From: Sulfuricella sp.
Lineage (GTDB): Bacteria > Pseudomonadota > Gammaproteobacteria > Burkholderiales > Sulfuricellaceae
Direction: 5' to 3'
NCBI GenBank assembly: GCA_028714315.1
Contig: JAQTMN010000016.1
Location: 1 to 47,261 of the forward strand
DNA: 47,261 nt
Shown: positions 36,137 to 45,092 of the stretch, in pieces
How positions within the stretch are numbered: position 1 is the first letter of the stretch
How the letters are laid out: every line of letters starts with the position of its first letter
The notes under the pieces: generated by a model
Seen by the model: the letters and a program-made list of their open reading frames with translations, nothing else
Databases searched by the model: none
What the model was told of the DNA's origin: nothing
Translations under genes and position numbers: made by a program

Positions 36137-37213
36137 TTGACGCCCAAAATCCTCATCATCGCCCCCTCCTGGGTCGGCGACGCCGTGATGGCGCAGCCGC
36201 TGCTGCGGCGCCTGCGCGAACAGCGGCCGGATGCGGCGATCGACGCGTTCGCGCCGGCCTGGGTCGCGCCGGTGCTGGAGCGCATGCCGGAAATCCGCCG
36301 CGTGATCATCAACCCCCTCGCCCACGGCGAGCTCAGCGTCGGGCTGCGCTGGAAGCTGGGGCGCGCCTTGCGGCTGGATCGTTACGACCACGCCATCGTC
36401 CTGCCCAACTCGCTCAAGTCGGCACTGATCCCGTTCTTCGCCGGCATCCCCTTGCGCACCGGCTTCAAGGGCGAGATGCGCTACGGCCTGATCAACGATG
36501 TCCGGCACCTGGACAAACAGGCGCTGCCCTTGATGGTGGAGCGCTTCGCCGCCCTGGCGGAGCATCCCAAGGCCTCGCCGCGGCGTCCGCTGGAAAATCC
36601 TCGCCTCGCCGCCGACACCGAACAAGTGCAGACCACACTCGCCAAGCTCGACCTGGCGCCGCAAAAACCGGTCGCGGCATTTTGCGTCGGCGCCGAATAC
36701 GGCGCGGCCAAGCGCTGGCCGGCGGCGCATTTTGCCGAACTGGCACGAAAACTCGCGGCGGCAGGCCACGAAGTCTGGCTGCTCGGCTCCGCCAAGGATG
36801 CCGAAATCGGCGCCGAGATCGAACGGGCCAGCGGTGGCGCGGCGCGCAACCTGTGCGGCAAGACCGACCTGGCCGCGGCCATCGACCTGCTCGCCGCCGC
36901 CGACTTCGCGGTGGTCAACGATTCCGGCCTGATGCACGTCGCCGCCGCGCTCGACAAGCCGCTGATCGCGATTTTCGGCTCGTCCAGCCCCGGCTTCACC
37001 CCGCCTTTGTCGGACAAGGCCCGCATCGTCAGCCTGAACCTGCCGTGCAGCCCCTGCTTCAAGCGCGACTGCCCGCTCGGCCACTTCGACTGCATGATGC
37101 GGCTGACGCCGCAGCGGGTATTCGATGAGATAATGGCGGCTACACTTGAGGGGCAGTACAAGGTTCAAGGGGCGAGGACCGACCTGGACTTGACCTTGCC
37201 CCTTGGACCTTGA
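36137..37213 (+). CDS. waaF: ADP-heptose--LPS heptosyltransferase II WaaF
   Basis: About 358 residues of a GT9 heptosyltransferase that adds the second heptose to the LPS inner core. The start of homology is TPKILIIAPSWVGDAVMAQPLLRRL; FCVGAEYGAAKRWPAAHFAEL binds ADP-heptose, and NDSGLMHVAAALDKPLIAIFGSSSPGFTPP is the C-terminal signature. A TTG at 36137 is the most plausible start because homology begins at the next codon; no ATG and no good ribosome-binding site are visible, the preceding repeat ending 16 bp away. The C-terminal ~20 residues (VQGARTDLDLTLPLGP) are encoded by another inverted repeat and are probably a recent extension. Confidence 0.9.
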   Translation: MTPKILIIAPSWVGDAVMAQPLLRRLREQRPDAAIDAFAPAWVAPVLERMPEIRRVIINPLAHGELSVGLRWKLGRALRLDRYDHAIVLPNSLKSALIPFFAGIPLRTGFKGEMRYGLINDVRHLDKQALPLMVERFAALAEHPKASPRRPLENPRLAADTEQVQTTLAKLDLAPQKPVAAFCVGAEYGAAKRWPAAHFAELARKLAAAGHEVWLLGSAKDAEIGAEIERASGGAARNLCGKTDLAAAIDLLAAADFAVVNDSGLMHVAAALDKPLIAIFGSSSPGFTPPLSDKARIVSLNLPCSPCFKRDCPLGHFDCMMRLTPQRVFDEIMAATLEGQYKVQGARTDLDLTLPLGP

Positions 37214-37218
37214 ACCTC
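37159..37218. repeat. Inverted repeat forming the waaF 3' end
   Basis: CAAGGTTCAAGGGGC and GCCCCTTGGACCTTGAACC mirror each other over 60 bp. The waaF stop TGA lies within the right arm, so the repeat determines the C-terminus. Confidence 0.75.
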
Positions 37219-37240
37219 GACAAGAAAACCAGGAAATTCA

Positions 37241-38095
37241 ATGACCACTCCGAACGGATTCGAATTCATCGAAGGCTTGGCGAAGGAACTTTCCGCCAAA
37301 AGCCTGGTTTTCCCGACTTCGCTGAATATCACGATGCGCATCCGCCAAGCGCTCAACGATCCCAATTCTTCAACCGAAAAAGTGGCGCATATCGTCGGCG
37401 CGGAGCCGGTGCTGTCCGCCCAGTTGCTGCGTCTGGCCAATTCCGCAGCCATGAACACGGGCGGCAAGACGATCACCGATCTGCGCACCGCGATCACCCG
37501 GCTCGGTTACGCCCTGGTTCGCAACGTAGCGATTTCGGTAGGCATGCGTCAACTCGCGGAAGCCGATCAGCAGGGCGCGACCCAGCCCCGCATCGAAAGA
37601 TTGTGGAAGCACTGCACCCTGGTCGCCGCGCTGGCCTACGTGCTGGCGAAGACCAAAGCCCGCCTCAATCCGGACGAGGCAATGCTGGCGGGAATGCTGC
37701 ACGACATCGGCAGTTTCTACATCCTGACCCGCGCAAAGAATTACCCGGATCTGTTCGCGGACGAGGCGGCTCTCGATGACATTGTCCAGCAATGGCACGC
37801 CGAAATCAGCCAGGTGATCCTGGAAAGCTGGGAAATACCGGAAGGAATTGCCGCCGCCGTGCGGGATCACGAGCGGCTCGATCGTACCCACGCCGGTCCG
37901 GCGGATTTGACCGATGTGATCCTGGTCGCCAACATGCTCGGCTGCCAGGCAAAACCCTGCGCCCCCGAAAACTTCGACTGGGAAAAGGCCCCATCGGCTT
38001 TCGAACGGCTGAAACTGGACCAGGAGACCTGCGCCGCGGCGATGCAGGAATCGGAAGAAGAAATCAAGCTGATCGCTCAGGCGCTGGCGGGATAG
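37241..38095 (+). CDS. HDOD domain protein
   Basis: A 284-residue single-domain protein of the HDOD family, non-catalytic relatives of HD phosphohydrolases used in signal transduction. Family segments are SLVFPTSLNITMRIRQALND, HIVGAEPVLSAQLLRLANSA, and the HD-like LAGMLHDIGSFYIL, which keeps an HD pair. Later ILESWEIPEGIAAAVRDHE corresponds to the W-x-(I/L/F)-P helix. No output or receiver domain is fused. It starts 28 bp after waaF. Its role could be in redox or second messenger control, but nothing here decides it. Confidence 0.88.
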   Translation: MTTPNGFEFIEGLAKELSAKSLVFPTSLNITMRIRQALNDPNSSTEKVAHIVGAEPVLSAQLLRLANSAAMNTGGKTITDLRTAITRLGYALVRNVAISVGMRQLAEADQQGATQPRIERLWKHCTLVAALAYVLAKTKARLNPDEAMLAGMLHDIGSFYILTRAKNYPDLFADEAALDDIVQQWHAEISQVILESWEIPEGIAAAVRDHERLDRTHAGPADLTDVILVANMLGCQAKPCAPENFDWEKAPSAFERLKLDQETCAAAMQESEEEIKLIAQALAG

Positions 38096-38104
38096 AACAA
38101 AACC

Positions 38105-38181
38105 CATAGCCGCGAAAAAGCACAAAAGGCACAAGGGGAAACCCCTCTTTTTTGCGTTTTTTGTGCCTTTTTGCGGCTATG
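38105..38181. repeat. Inverted repeat between HDOD gene and hemN
   Basis: CATAGCCGCGAAAAAGCAC and its mirror GTGCCTTTTTGCGGCTATG, with a GGGGAAACCCC centre. Related in style to the tandem units at 20.9-21.4 kb. It lies between the convergent ends of the HDOD and hemN genes. Confidence 0.85.
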
Positions 38182-38209
38182 AAGTTTTACCTTTTTAACC
38201 CCTCGAGAA

Positions 38210-39580
38210 TCAAAGCGTCTTCGAAAACCTCGGCCCGTCTTCCGACTGCTGCTTGAGGTAGGCATCGAACGGCATCGCGATGTTGCGCAGGAAGAAACGT
38301 CCGGCCTGGGTCACGGCGATTTTTTCCGGCTGGAGCGTCACCAGGCCGTCGGCCTCCATCTCAACCAGACCGGCCAGGGCATCGGCGAAATGGCGGTCGA
38401 AATCGATCCCCCAGGTCTGGCCGAATTCCGCCTTGTTCAATTCCAGGTCGCACATAATGCGGGTGATGGCGTCGCGCCGCAGCTTGTCCTCCTGCGTCAC
38501 GCGCAGGCCGCGTTCGACCGGCAGATGGCCGCCGCCGGTCAGGTTGTAATAGTCGGACAGCTTCTTCACGTTCTGCACGAACACGTCTTCGGTCTGGCTG
38601 ATGGACGAGGCGCCGAAGGCGTAGATATCACAATTCTTGTGGGTGGTGTAGCCCTGGAAGTTGCGGTACAGGGTCTTCTTTTGCTGCGCCTGGACGATTT
38701 CGTCTTCCGGCTTGGCGAAGTGGTCCATGCCGATGTAGATATAGCCGGCGGCGGTGAGCTTGTCCAGGATCAGCTGCTGCAGCGCGAGCCGGGTTTGCAG
38801 GCTGGGCAGGTCGGATTCGATGATCAGCTTCTGGTGCTTCTTCATCCACGGCACGTGGGCATAGTTGAACACCGCCAGCCGGTCCGGCCCCATCGCGACG
38901 ATCCTGTCCAGGGTGTCGCGGAACGTCTCCACGGTCTGGTGCGGCAAACCCACCATCAAGTCCATGTTGACGCTGTGGAATCCTTCCTCGCGCATCCAGC
39001 CGTACACCTGGCGGATCAGGCTTTCCGGCTGCACCCGGTTGACCGCGCGCTGCACCGTGTCGTTCAGGTCCTGCACGCCCAGGCTGATGCGGTTGAAGCC
39101 GGCCTGTTTCAGGGCGCGCACATGGTCGCGGGAAAGCTCGCGCGGATCCACCTCGCAGCCGGTTTCGGCGTCGGCGGCGATGGTGAAGCGGCTCTCGATA
39201 TGGGCGAACAAACGGCGGATGTCGTCGGGCACCAGATAGGTCGGCGTGCCGCCGCCCCAATGCAGTTGCCGAGCCACGCGCGCGGGATTGGTCAGCGCCG
39301 CGACCCGGTCGATTTCCTGGAACAGGTAGCCCAGGTATTCCGTCGCCCGGTTGTAGTTCTTGGTCGCCACCATGTTGCAGCCGCAGTAATAGCACAGCGT
39401 GTCGCAAAACGGGATGTGCACGTAGAGCGACAGGTCGCGCCCCTTGTCCTGGGTTTGCCGGATTTCCTCCAGCCATTCCTTCTCACCGAAGGCGTCGGTG
39501 AAATAGGGCGCGGTCGGGTAAGACGTATAGCGCGGGCCGGCCTTGCTGTATTTTTCGAGGAGGGATGTGGAGAGGTGCAT
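38210..39580 (-). CDS. hemN: Oxygen-independent coproporphyrinogen III dehydrogenase HemN
   Basis: A 456-residue radical SAM enzyme that converts coproporphyrinogen III to protoporphyrinogen IX without oxygen. The cluster motif FCDTLCYYCGC gives Cys59, Cys63 and Cys66; the N-terminal GPRYTSYPTAPYF is typical of true HemN rather than the related HemW. Near the end, VTQAGRFFLRNIAMPFDAYL is the C-terminal family signature. Length is standard. It fits an organism living at low oxygen. No FNR box (TTGAT-N4-ATCAA) is visible in the ~70 bp upstream. Confidence 0.95.
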   Translation of the reverse strand: MHLSTSLLEKYSKAGPRYTSYPTAPYFTDAFGEKEWLEEIRQTQDKGRDLSLYVHIPFCDTLCYYCGCNMVATKNYNRATEYLGYLFQEIDRVAALTNPARVARQLHWGGGTPTYLVPDDIRRLFAHIESRFTIAADAETGCEVDPRELSRDHVRALKQAGFNRISLGVQDLNDTVQRAVNRVQPESLIRQVYGWMREEGFHSVNMDLMVGLPHQTVETFRDTLDRIVAMGPDRLAVFNYAHVPWMKKHQKLIIESDLPSLQTRLALQQLILDKLTAAGYIYIGMDHFAKPEDEIVQAQQKKTLYRNFQGYTTHKNCDIYAFGASSISQTEDVFVQNVKKLSDYYNLTGGGHLPVERGLRVTQEDKLRRDAITRIMCDLELNKAEFGQTWGIDFDRHFADALAGLVEMEADGLVTLQPEKIAVTQAGRFFLRNIAMPFDAYLKQQSEDGPRFSKTL

Positions 39581-39727
39581 GATGGCGGGGTTCGGAAATA
39601 GGTGAGAGAGTAATTATACCCTGACTCGAAACCGCCTTGGAACCGCTTGCCGCCGGGGCGGCGGATTATTCGCCGCCGACTCGGGACGACGCCCCCTCCC
39701 CGCCCGAGGCGAGGAGGGGAAGGCGTG

Positions 39728-41830
39728 CTACAAGTTGACGACCGCCACCTGCACGGCGCTGAGGGTTCCGCCTATCCACACCGCGTTGTATTGCCAGTCG
39801 TCCACGTAGCCCGCCGCGTGGCTGGGATCGACGGCACGGCTGTAGGCGTTGATGTGGAAGGCATACGCGCCCTGGTTGTCCGGCTGGCCGGCCGAGGGGA
39901 AGTTCAGCCGGTAAGTCGCGGACTGGGTCACCGTGTTGTCCAGCTCGGCGGTATACCAGTGTTCCGCCGAAGCGGCCGCCGAGGTCAGATTGAGCACCGC
40001 GCTGGAACTGCCGCACCCTCCCGCCGCCAATTGCGTGTACAGCAGATGGGAAGCCGAAGCCTGCCAGGCAACCTGGAACTCGATGTTCGCTCCCGCCGGA
40101 CGGCGCACCACCGGGCATTGCAGCGACAGCGGCGTCCACGCGAGAGCGCCTTCCACCCGCCAGGACAGGCCGGTGATCGCGGCCGCCGGGCCGGTGTTGT
40201 CCACGTTCAGGCGCACCGGCGCGGAATAGGCCAGGTGGCCCTTGCCGCCGTCCGCCAGCTCGACGCGCAGATCGTACGCGCCCGGCTGATACTGGGCGCT
40301 CGGCCACGCCAGCAGCAGGTAGGGGATCAGCCAGTTCGCCGGATCTGGCAGCATCGGATACCAGCCGCTACCGTCCACCGGGTTGATCCAGGTGGGCGTG
40401 CTGCTCAGCGGGCGGAAAATCGGCCAGGAGTGGTTGACGAAAGGCACTTCCGTGCCGCCGTTGCGCTTGTACAGCACCCGGTAGAAGGCCGCGCCGGGGA
40501 CGTGGTTGCAGCCGCGCAGCAGCAAGGTGCCGCAAAACGGCGCCGTGGCCAGCGGATCCGCCGCCGAGAAAACCGAGCCGTGCAGCAGGCCGTCGGCGTG
40601 GGGGCGGTTGGGACGGACGGCAAAGCCGGTCGCGGCATCAACGTAGGCATCGCCGGCAGCGGGCGGTTCGAGCTGCATCAGGCTGACTCCCTTGATGCCG
40701 GCGCCCGCGCCGGTTTCCTGGCAAACGATGTCGGGAAGTTCACCGCACAGCGGCGACGCCACGGCGATCTGCGAGGCATGCAGCGTGACGGGCGGGATGT
40801 CGCCCGCGTTCCAGCGCACGTCGAAGAAGCCTTCGGAGTAGATGGTTTCTTCATTGCCGTCGCCGTTCACGTCCTGGGTAACGGTGAAGGTGATGTCCGG
40901 CACATCCAGGATGGGCGCCCACTCCGAATGAATTTCCCAATGGCACTTCCAGCGCGGGAACGGCCCGACATAACGGTGCGGATCGAGCTTGTAGGCGCTC
41001 CCGGCGTCGCCGCCGAGATGGCGGGTCAAAGCCTTCGCGCCTTCTTTCCGGTACTGCTCGTGCAGTTCGTGCAACGCACCGGAAAGAGGCGGCGGCAGCG
41101 GCGTCTGGAAGGCGGGCTGGTCGAGCAACTCGGTCAGGCCCATTTGCCTCTGGTTGAGCATGCCCGACTGGGCGGCCGCTTGCAGTCTGAGGGCGGTGGC
41201 TCGGCCCGCAAGCGCCTCGACGCGGCGCATTCCGCCTGGATTGCCGACCAGATAGGGGGCCGGGTCGGGTCCGGGTCCGGGTCCCGGCGGAAACGGCCCG
41301 TGCACCAGCTCCGGGGGAATCACTTTCAAATGCTCCAGGATGTCCCGGATGTTCGGTTTGACCAGGATGTCCGGGAGGCAGTGCCGTTCCAGCCGCCAGC
41401 GCCGAATCCAGTCGATCTCGAACGCCGGGATCCAGGCGCAGAAGTTGCCGCAGGCATCGGTTTTCACATGGCCGATTTCCTCATGGCGGCAGTGCAGCGG
41501 AAACAGCCAGGCCCACGGCGACTCGGCGGGAAACAGGCCGAGGAAACTGCAATCCGTGTCCATGATATGAACGGTGGCGAAGGGGACGGGATAATCGACA
41601 CCCGTGGCCGGGTCGGTCTTCACCACCCTGCCGCACACCCGCTTGAACCGGAACAGGTCGGGAGATATCTTCCATTTCAGGCTTTCCGACAGATCGGCGA
41701 TGGCGTTGCCCTGGAATTGGTGTGCCGGAAGACCGGTCACCTTCGACAGGCGCGAGGCCTGGACCGCGCCGAGCTTCAATTTGTCTGGGGCGGTCTTCAT
41801 GGCTTGTGCGTTGCTTTTTTCTGCATTCAT
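39728..41830 (-). CDS. Large unknown protein next to a papain-like protease
   Basis: About 700 residues, no family recognised. No signal peptide or transmembrane helix is seen. The N-terminal third has a beta-sandwich-like segment (KRVCGRVVKTDPATG, VPFATVHIMDTDCSF, GHVKTDACGNFCAWIP) recalling carboxypeptidase-regulatory/transthyretin-like domains. A Pro/Gly linker (PPGPGPGPDPAP, ~195-205) follows. The middle has an EF-hand-like DVNGDGNEE. The C-terminal half is rich in Trp, Tyr, Asn and Gly, like beta-sandwich surface proteins. The second ATG, at 41830, has AAGGA at 5 nt and was preferred. It is 62 bp to the protease gene's stop on the same strand, so both are probably co-transcribed. Confidence 0.75.
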   Translation of the reverse strand: MNAEKSNAQAMKTAPDKLKLGAVQASRLSKVTGLPAHQFQGNAIADLSESLKWKISPDLFRFKRVCGRVVKTDPATGVDYPVPFATVHIMDTDCSFLGLFPAESPWAWLFPLHCRHEEIGHVKTDACGNFCAWIPAFEIDWIRRWRLERHCLPDILVKPNIRDILEHLKVIPPELVHGPFPPGPGPGPDPAPYLVGNPGGMRRVEALAGRATALRLQAAAQSGMLNQRQMGLTELLDQPAFQTPLPPPLSGALHELHEQYRKEGAKALTRHLGGDAGSAYKLDPHRYVGPFPRWKCHWEIHSEWAPILDVPDITFTVTQDVNGDGNEETIYSEGFFDVRWNAGDIPPVTLHASQIAVASPLCGELPDIVCQETGAGAGIKGVSLMQLEPPAAGDAYVDAATGFAVRPNRPHADGLLHGSVFSAADPLATAPFCGTLLLRGCNHVPGAAFYRVLYKRNGGTEVPFVNHSWPIFRPLSSTPTWINPVDGSGWYPMLPDPANWLIPYLLLAWPSAQYQPGAYDLRVELADGGKGHLAYSAPVRLNVDNTGPAAAITGLSWRVEGALAWTPLSLQCPVVRRPAGANIEFQVAWQASASHLLYTQLAAGGCGSSSAVLNLTSAAASAEHWYTAELDNTVTQSATYRLNFPSAGQPDNQGAYAFHINAYSRAVDPSHAAGYVDDWQYNAVWIGGTLSAVQVAVVNL

Positions 41831-41927
41831 CATCGTCCTTCCTTTCTGAACACTTGCGGGCAGCACGGCGGTGCTGGCATAAAAACAAGCGCGCCGCCGG
41901 AAAAACAGGCGGCGCGCTGCCGTTTCG

Positions 41928-42851
41928 TCAAATGCCGAACTTGGCGGAGTCCACCCACCTCATCGAGATCAGCGACCAGAAGTCCAGCGCCAGACGATTG
42001 AGCACATAGTCATACGGCAGCCAGCCGTAGCCGTTGTCGCCCCAGCCGGTTCCCCAGGAATTGCGGATCAGCAGGGCACCGGTGGTTTCCTTGTTGCACT
42101 GGGTGTTTTTGACCTTCATGCCGTCGTCGTATCCCACCGCGATGATGGCGTGGCCCCACTGGGCCTGCTCGCCCGGACAGGGATAGGGAATGCCGCCCTT
42201 GACGCTGGTTTTGTTGAAAGACGGGAATCCATAGAAGCCGAACATGGAAGGAACGCCCGCCGCGAGGTACGCCTTGACGCTGGCCAGGACAGTGGCGGGC
42301 GGGACGTTCTGGCCCTGCGGATCGTGGCAGAAGTACTGGACCGCCTCGAAATTGTCGGCGACCGCGTACACGAAGGCGGTCGGCTCCTTGTCGAAATCCG
42401 GGACCTTGTCGGTATAAGGCCAGTATTTCTCCGCCGGCACGCCGCACAGCGCCAGCGCGCCCATCACGTTGCGCAGCCACGCGCCGGTGTCGCCGGTGAC
42501 CCCCATCAAATCGCGGGTGGCCTTGTACAGGAACAGCCGCGACCCGTCGATGTGCTTGCCGAAGGCGCGGCGCTCGAAATACTCCACCACGCCCATGCCG
42601 GCATGCGCCGAACACGAACCCAGCCCGCCCTGGTTCTCGATCGGCGGGCACCACGGCCGCAAGTCCACTTTCGCCGCCAACGCCGGCGCCGCTTTCTTGG
42701 CCGCCGCGGGGATGCCCAGTTTCCTGGCGATTTTTACGATCTCGGGATGCTCGGCCGAATAGTCGCGCAAATCGGGCATGGGCGGGAGCCAGCCGGTGCC
42801 GACCAGTTCGTTCGTTTCGGGAAGTTCGACCTTCTGATACATGGCATGCAT
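41928..42851 (-). CDS. Papain-like (C1) cysteine protease without signal peptide
   Basis: A 307-residue C1-family peptidase. The oxyanion Gln74 and nucleophile Cys80 lie in IENQGGLGSCSAHAG, the catalytic His234 in QWGHAIIAVGYDD, and Asn264 in IRNSWGTGWGDNGYGWLPY, so the catalytic set is complete. Only ~60 residues precede the domain (DLRDYS, LGIPAAAKKAAPALAAKV) and no signal peptide is seen, unlike lysosomal-type members. GGAGG lies 7 nt before the ATG at 42851. It heads a two-gene unit with the large unknown protein. Substrate is unknown; the partner may be substrate, inhibitor or carrier. Confidence 0.9.
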   Translation of the reverse strand: MHAMYQKVELPETNELVGTGWLPPMPDLRDYSAEHPEIVKIARKLGIPAAAKKAAPALAAKVDLRPWCPPIENQGGLGSCSAHAGMGVVEYFERRAFGKHIDGSRLFLYKATRDLMGVTGDTGAWLRNVMGALALCGVPAEKYWPYTDKVPDFDKEPTAFVYAVADNFEAVQYFCHDPQGQNVPPATVLASVKAYLAAGVPSMFGFYGFPSFNKTSVKGGIPYPCPGEQAQWGHAIIAVGYDDGMKVKNTQCNKETTGALLIRNSWGTGWGDNGYGWLPYDYVLNRLALDFWSLISMRWVDSAKFGI

Positions 42852-43194
42852 TTTTCCACCTCCTCAGCTGGGTGACCCAAGGAACGACTCCTTGTTCTTC
42901 ACGTCCCGGCAAGCCGGGCTGCCCGTTCGGCCCGAAAAGCACTTGCGTCCGCGGGCTATGGCGCATGCCGAGGTGCCGTTTCGCGGTGCATGGCACTCGG
43001 AAGGGAAAATTCAACCGCCATATAAAAAGCGAATTTATTGAAATAATAATCGCATATTTTTCACATTTTGCATATTTTTTTCCGGGCCTGAAAACGGCTT
43101 TGCTCAGACCTGCGACTGGCGGCCATTCTGGCAAATTCGCCGCGCGCCCGGCATAATCGGACCAGACGCAATCAACCTGGATTAAGGAATCGCC
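42852..43194. other. Intergenic region between protease and phosphohexomutase genes
   Basis: A 343-bp divergent promoter region without a gene. It contains an A/T-rich block at about 43022-43082, with GCATATTTTT twice (near 43052 and 43072), which fits promoter elements, and a GC-rich right part leading to the phosphohexomutase start. GGAATCGCC precedes that start. No palindromic repeat of the families seen elsewhere is present. Confidence 0.5.
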
Positions 43195-44571
43195 ATGCCC
43201 ACACCGCCCAAAGAAATCTTCAAGGCCTACGACATCCGCGGCGTTGTCGGAAAAACGCTCACCCCCGCCATCGTCGAGGCCATCGGCCACGCCATCGGCT
43301 CCGAGGCCGTCGCGCGCAAGCAAAGCGCCATCGCCATCGGCCGCGACGGCCGCCTGTCCGGCCCGGAGCTGGCCGCGGCGCTGGCGCGCGGCATCCGGTG
43401 CGCGGGCATCGACGTGATCGATCTGGGGCTGGTCGCCACGCCGATGACCTATTTCGCCGCCTACCAGCTCGACACCCATTCGGCGGTGATGGTCACCGGC
43501 AGCCACAACCCACCCGACTACAACGGCCTGAAAATGGTGCTGGGCGGAGAAACCCTCGCCGGCGCCGCGATCCAGGCCCTGCGCGAACGGATCGAGAAAG
43601 GCGACCTGGCCCACGGCAGCGGCGGCTACCGCACCCACGACATCGCCGGCGAATACATCGAGCGCATCGTCGCCGACGTCAGGCCGGCCCGCAAAATGAA
43701 GATCGTGGTCGATTGCGGCAACGGCGTGCCCGGCGCGTTCGCGCCCGAGCTGTACCGGGCGATGGGCTGCGAAGTCGAGGAAATGTACTGCGACGTGGAC
43801 GGCACCTTCCCCAACCATCATCCCGACCCGTCGGTGCCGAAAAACCTGGAAGACCTGATCGCCCGCCTGAAAACCTCGGATGCCGAAATCGGCTTCGCTT
43901 TCGACGGCGACGGGGACAGGTTGGGCGTGGTCACCAAGGACGGCCGCATCATCTTCCCCGACCGCCAGCTGATGCTGTTCGCGCAGGACGTGCTGAGCCG
44001 CAACCCCGGCGCGGAAATCATTTTCGACGTCAAATCCACCCGCAACCTGTTTCCCTGGATCAGGGAACGCGGCGGCAAACCCACCCTGTGGAAAACCGGC
44101 CATTCCTTCATCAAGGCAAAAATGAAGGAAACCGGCGCCCTGCTGGCCGGCGAGATGAGCGGCCACATCTTTTTCAAGGAACGCTGGTTCGGCTTCGACG
44201 ACGGCCTCTACGCCGGCGCGCGGCTGCTCGAATTCCTCAGCAAACAGGCCGACATCGACGCCACCCTGCATGGCCTGCCGGATACGGTGAACACCCCCGA
44301 ACTGCAAATCTGGATGGAAGAAGGCGCGCATTACGCCCTGATCGAGCAGCTGCAAAAAACCGCCCGGTTCCCCGACGCCAAGGACATCATCACCCTCGAC
44401 GGCCTGCGCGTGGAATACGCCGACGGCTTCGGCCTGATGCGGCCGTCCAACACCACGCCGGTAATTGTGCTGCGCTTCGAGGCGGACAACGAAACGGCGC
44501 TGAAGCGGATTCAAGACGAGTTTCGGGCGGTGCTGCTGGCGGCGGCGCCGGCGTTGACGCTGCCTTTTTGA
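43195..44571 (+). CDS. Phosphomannomutase/phosphoglucomutase (AlgC-like)
   Basis: A 458-residue alpha-D-phosphohexomutase that interconverts 6- and 1-phosphates of mannose or glucose for LPS and exopolysaccharide precursors. FKAYDIRGVVG opens the domain; the phosphoserine loop is VTGSHNPPDYNGLK, the metal loop FDGDGDRLG, the sugar-binding loop GEMSGHIFF, and the phosphate-binding loop RPSNTTPVIVLRFE. All four are intact. Similarity pattern and length fit the bifunctional PMM/PGM (AlgC) group. It is transcribed alone from the 42.9-43.2 kb spacer. Confidence 0.95.
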   Translation: MPTPPKEIFKAYDIRGVVGKTLTPAIVEAIGHAIGSEAVARKQSAIAIGRDGRLSGPELAAALARGIRCAGIDVIDLGLVATPMTYFAAYQLDTHSAVMVTGSHNPPDYNGLKMVLGGETLAGAAIQALRERIEKGDLAHGSGGYRTHDIAGEYIERIVADVRPARKMKIVVDCGNGVPGAFAPELYRAMGCEVEEMYCDVDGTFPNHHPDPSVPKNLEDLIARLKTSDAEIGFAFDGDGDRLGVVTKDGRIIFPDRQLMLFAQDVLSRNPGAEIIFDVKSTRNLFPWIRERGGKPTLWKTGHSFIKAKMKETGALLAGEMSGHIFFKERWFGFDDGLYAGARLLEFLSKQADIDATLHGLPDTVNTPELQIWMEEGAHYALIEQLQKTARFPDAKDIITLDGLRVEYADGFGLMRPSNTTPVIVLRFEADNETALKRIQDEFRAVLLAAAPALTLPF

Positions 44572-44584
44572 CCGGGTTGACGAC

Positions 44585-44871
44585 ATGACATGCGTTGAAA
44601 TAATGTTCAGCCGACATGCAATACAGCGTATGTTCGAGCGCAACATCGCAACGGCGGATGTGCGCGCTGTCATCGCCGGAGAAAATCCATCGCGGATTAC
44701 CCCGACGACAAACCGCTTCCCTCCCGGCTGATTCTGGGATTCGTCCGCAACCAGCCGATTCACGTCGTGGTTGCGTTTGACGAATCAAATGGGTGGTGTA
44801 ATTTAGTAACTGTTTATCAGCCCGATCCAGCAGTCTGGAGCGACGGCTTCACAACAAGGAGAGCGCGATGA
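44585..44871 (+). pseudogene. DUF4258 toxin-like gene with a one-base frameshift
   Basis: Reads MTCVEIMFSRHAIQRMFERN...ADVRAVIAGEN in the first frame, then continues in the -1 frame as ADYPDDKPLPSRLILGF, HVVVAFDESNGWCNLVTVYQP and ends ARA-type codons at TGA 44869-44871. Together they make a normal DUF4258 domain (~95 residues), the toxin-like partner of YgiT/MqsA-type zinc-finger antitoxins. The shift lies near 44691-44698, beside an AAAA run; the first frame alone stops at 44731. It could be a true mutation, a sequencing deletion or, less likely, frameshifting. It overlaps the antitoxin start by 4 bp. Confidence 0.82.
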
Positions 44872-45092
44872 ACTGCGTGATTTGCAAGCATGGGACAACC
44901 CAGCCGGGATTTGTCACGGTTACGCTCGAGCGCGACGGCAGCACCATCATTGTCCGCAATGTTCCTGCCGAAGTCTGTGACAACTGTGGCGAATACTATT
45001 TATCCGAAGCGGTTACCGATCAGGTGTTGAGTCGGGCTGACACCGCAATCCGGAACGGGGCGGAGGTCGAAATTCTGCGCTTCGCCGCATAA
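44868..45092 (+). CDS. YgiT-type zinc-finger (MqsA N-terminal-like) antitoxin
   Basis: A 74-residue protein with two zinc-binding Cys pairs, CVICKHG near the start and VCDNCGEYYLSE in the middle, the pattern of MqsA N-terminal/YgiT-type antitoxins. The C-terminal part (VTDQVLSRADTAIRNGAEVEILRFAA) is helical. The usual MqsA C-terminal helix-turn-helix is absent, as in many DUF4258-linked members. GGAGAGCG is a strong ribosome-binding site. It overlaps the frameshifted DUF4258 gene by 4 bp, so the pair was a two-gene operon; the antitoxin survives intact while the toxin appears broken. Confidence 0.9.
   Translation: MNCVICKHGTTQPGFVTVTLERDGSTIIVRNVPAEVCDNCGEYYLSEAVTDQVLSRADTAIRNGAEVEILRFAA

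Noticed and set aside
42010..44763. 917-codon minus-strand frame spanning the protease, the spacer and the phosphohexomutase gene
   Set aside because: It runs antisense to the phosphohexomutase and in another frame of the protease; both of those have full catalytic motifs, the long frame has none.
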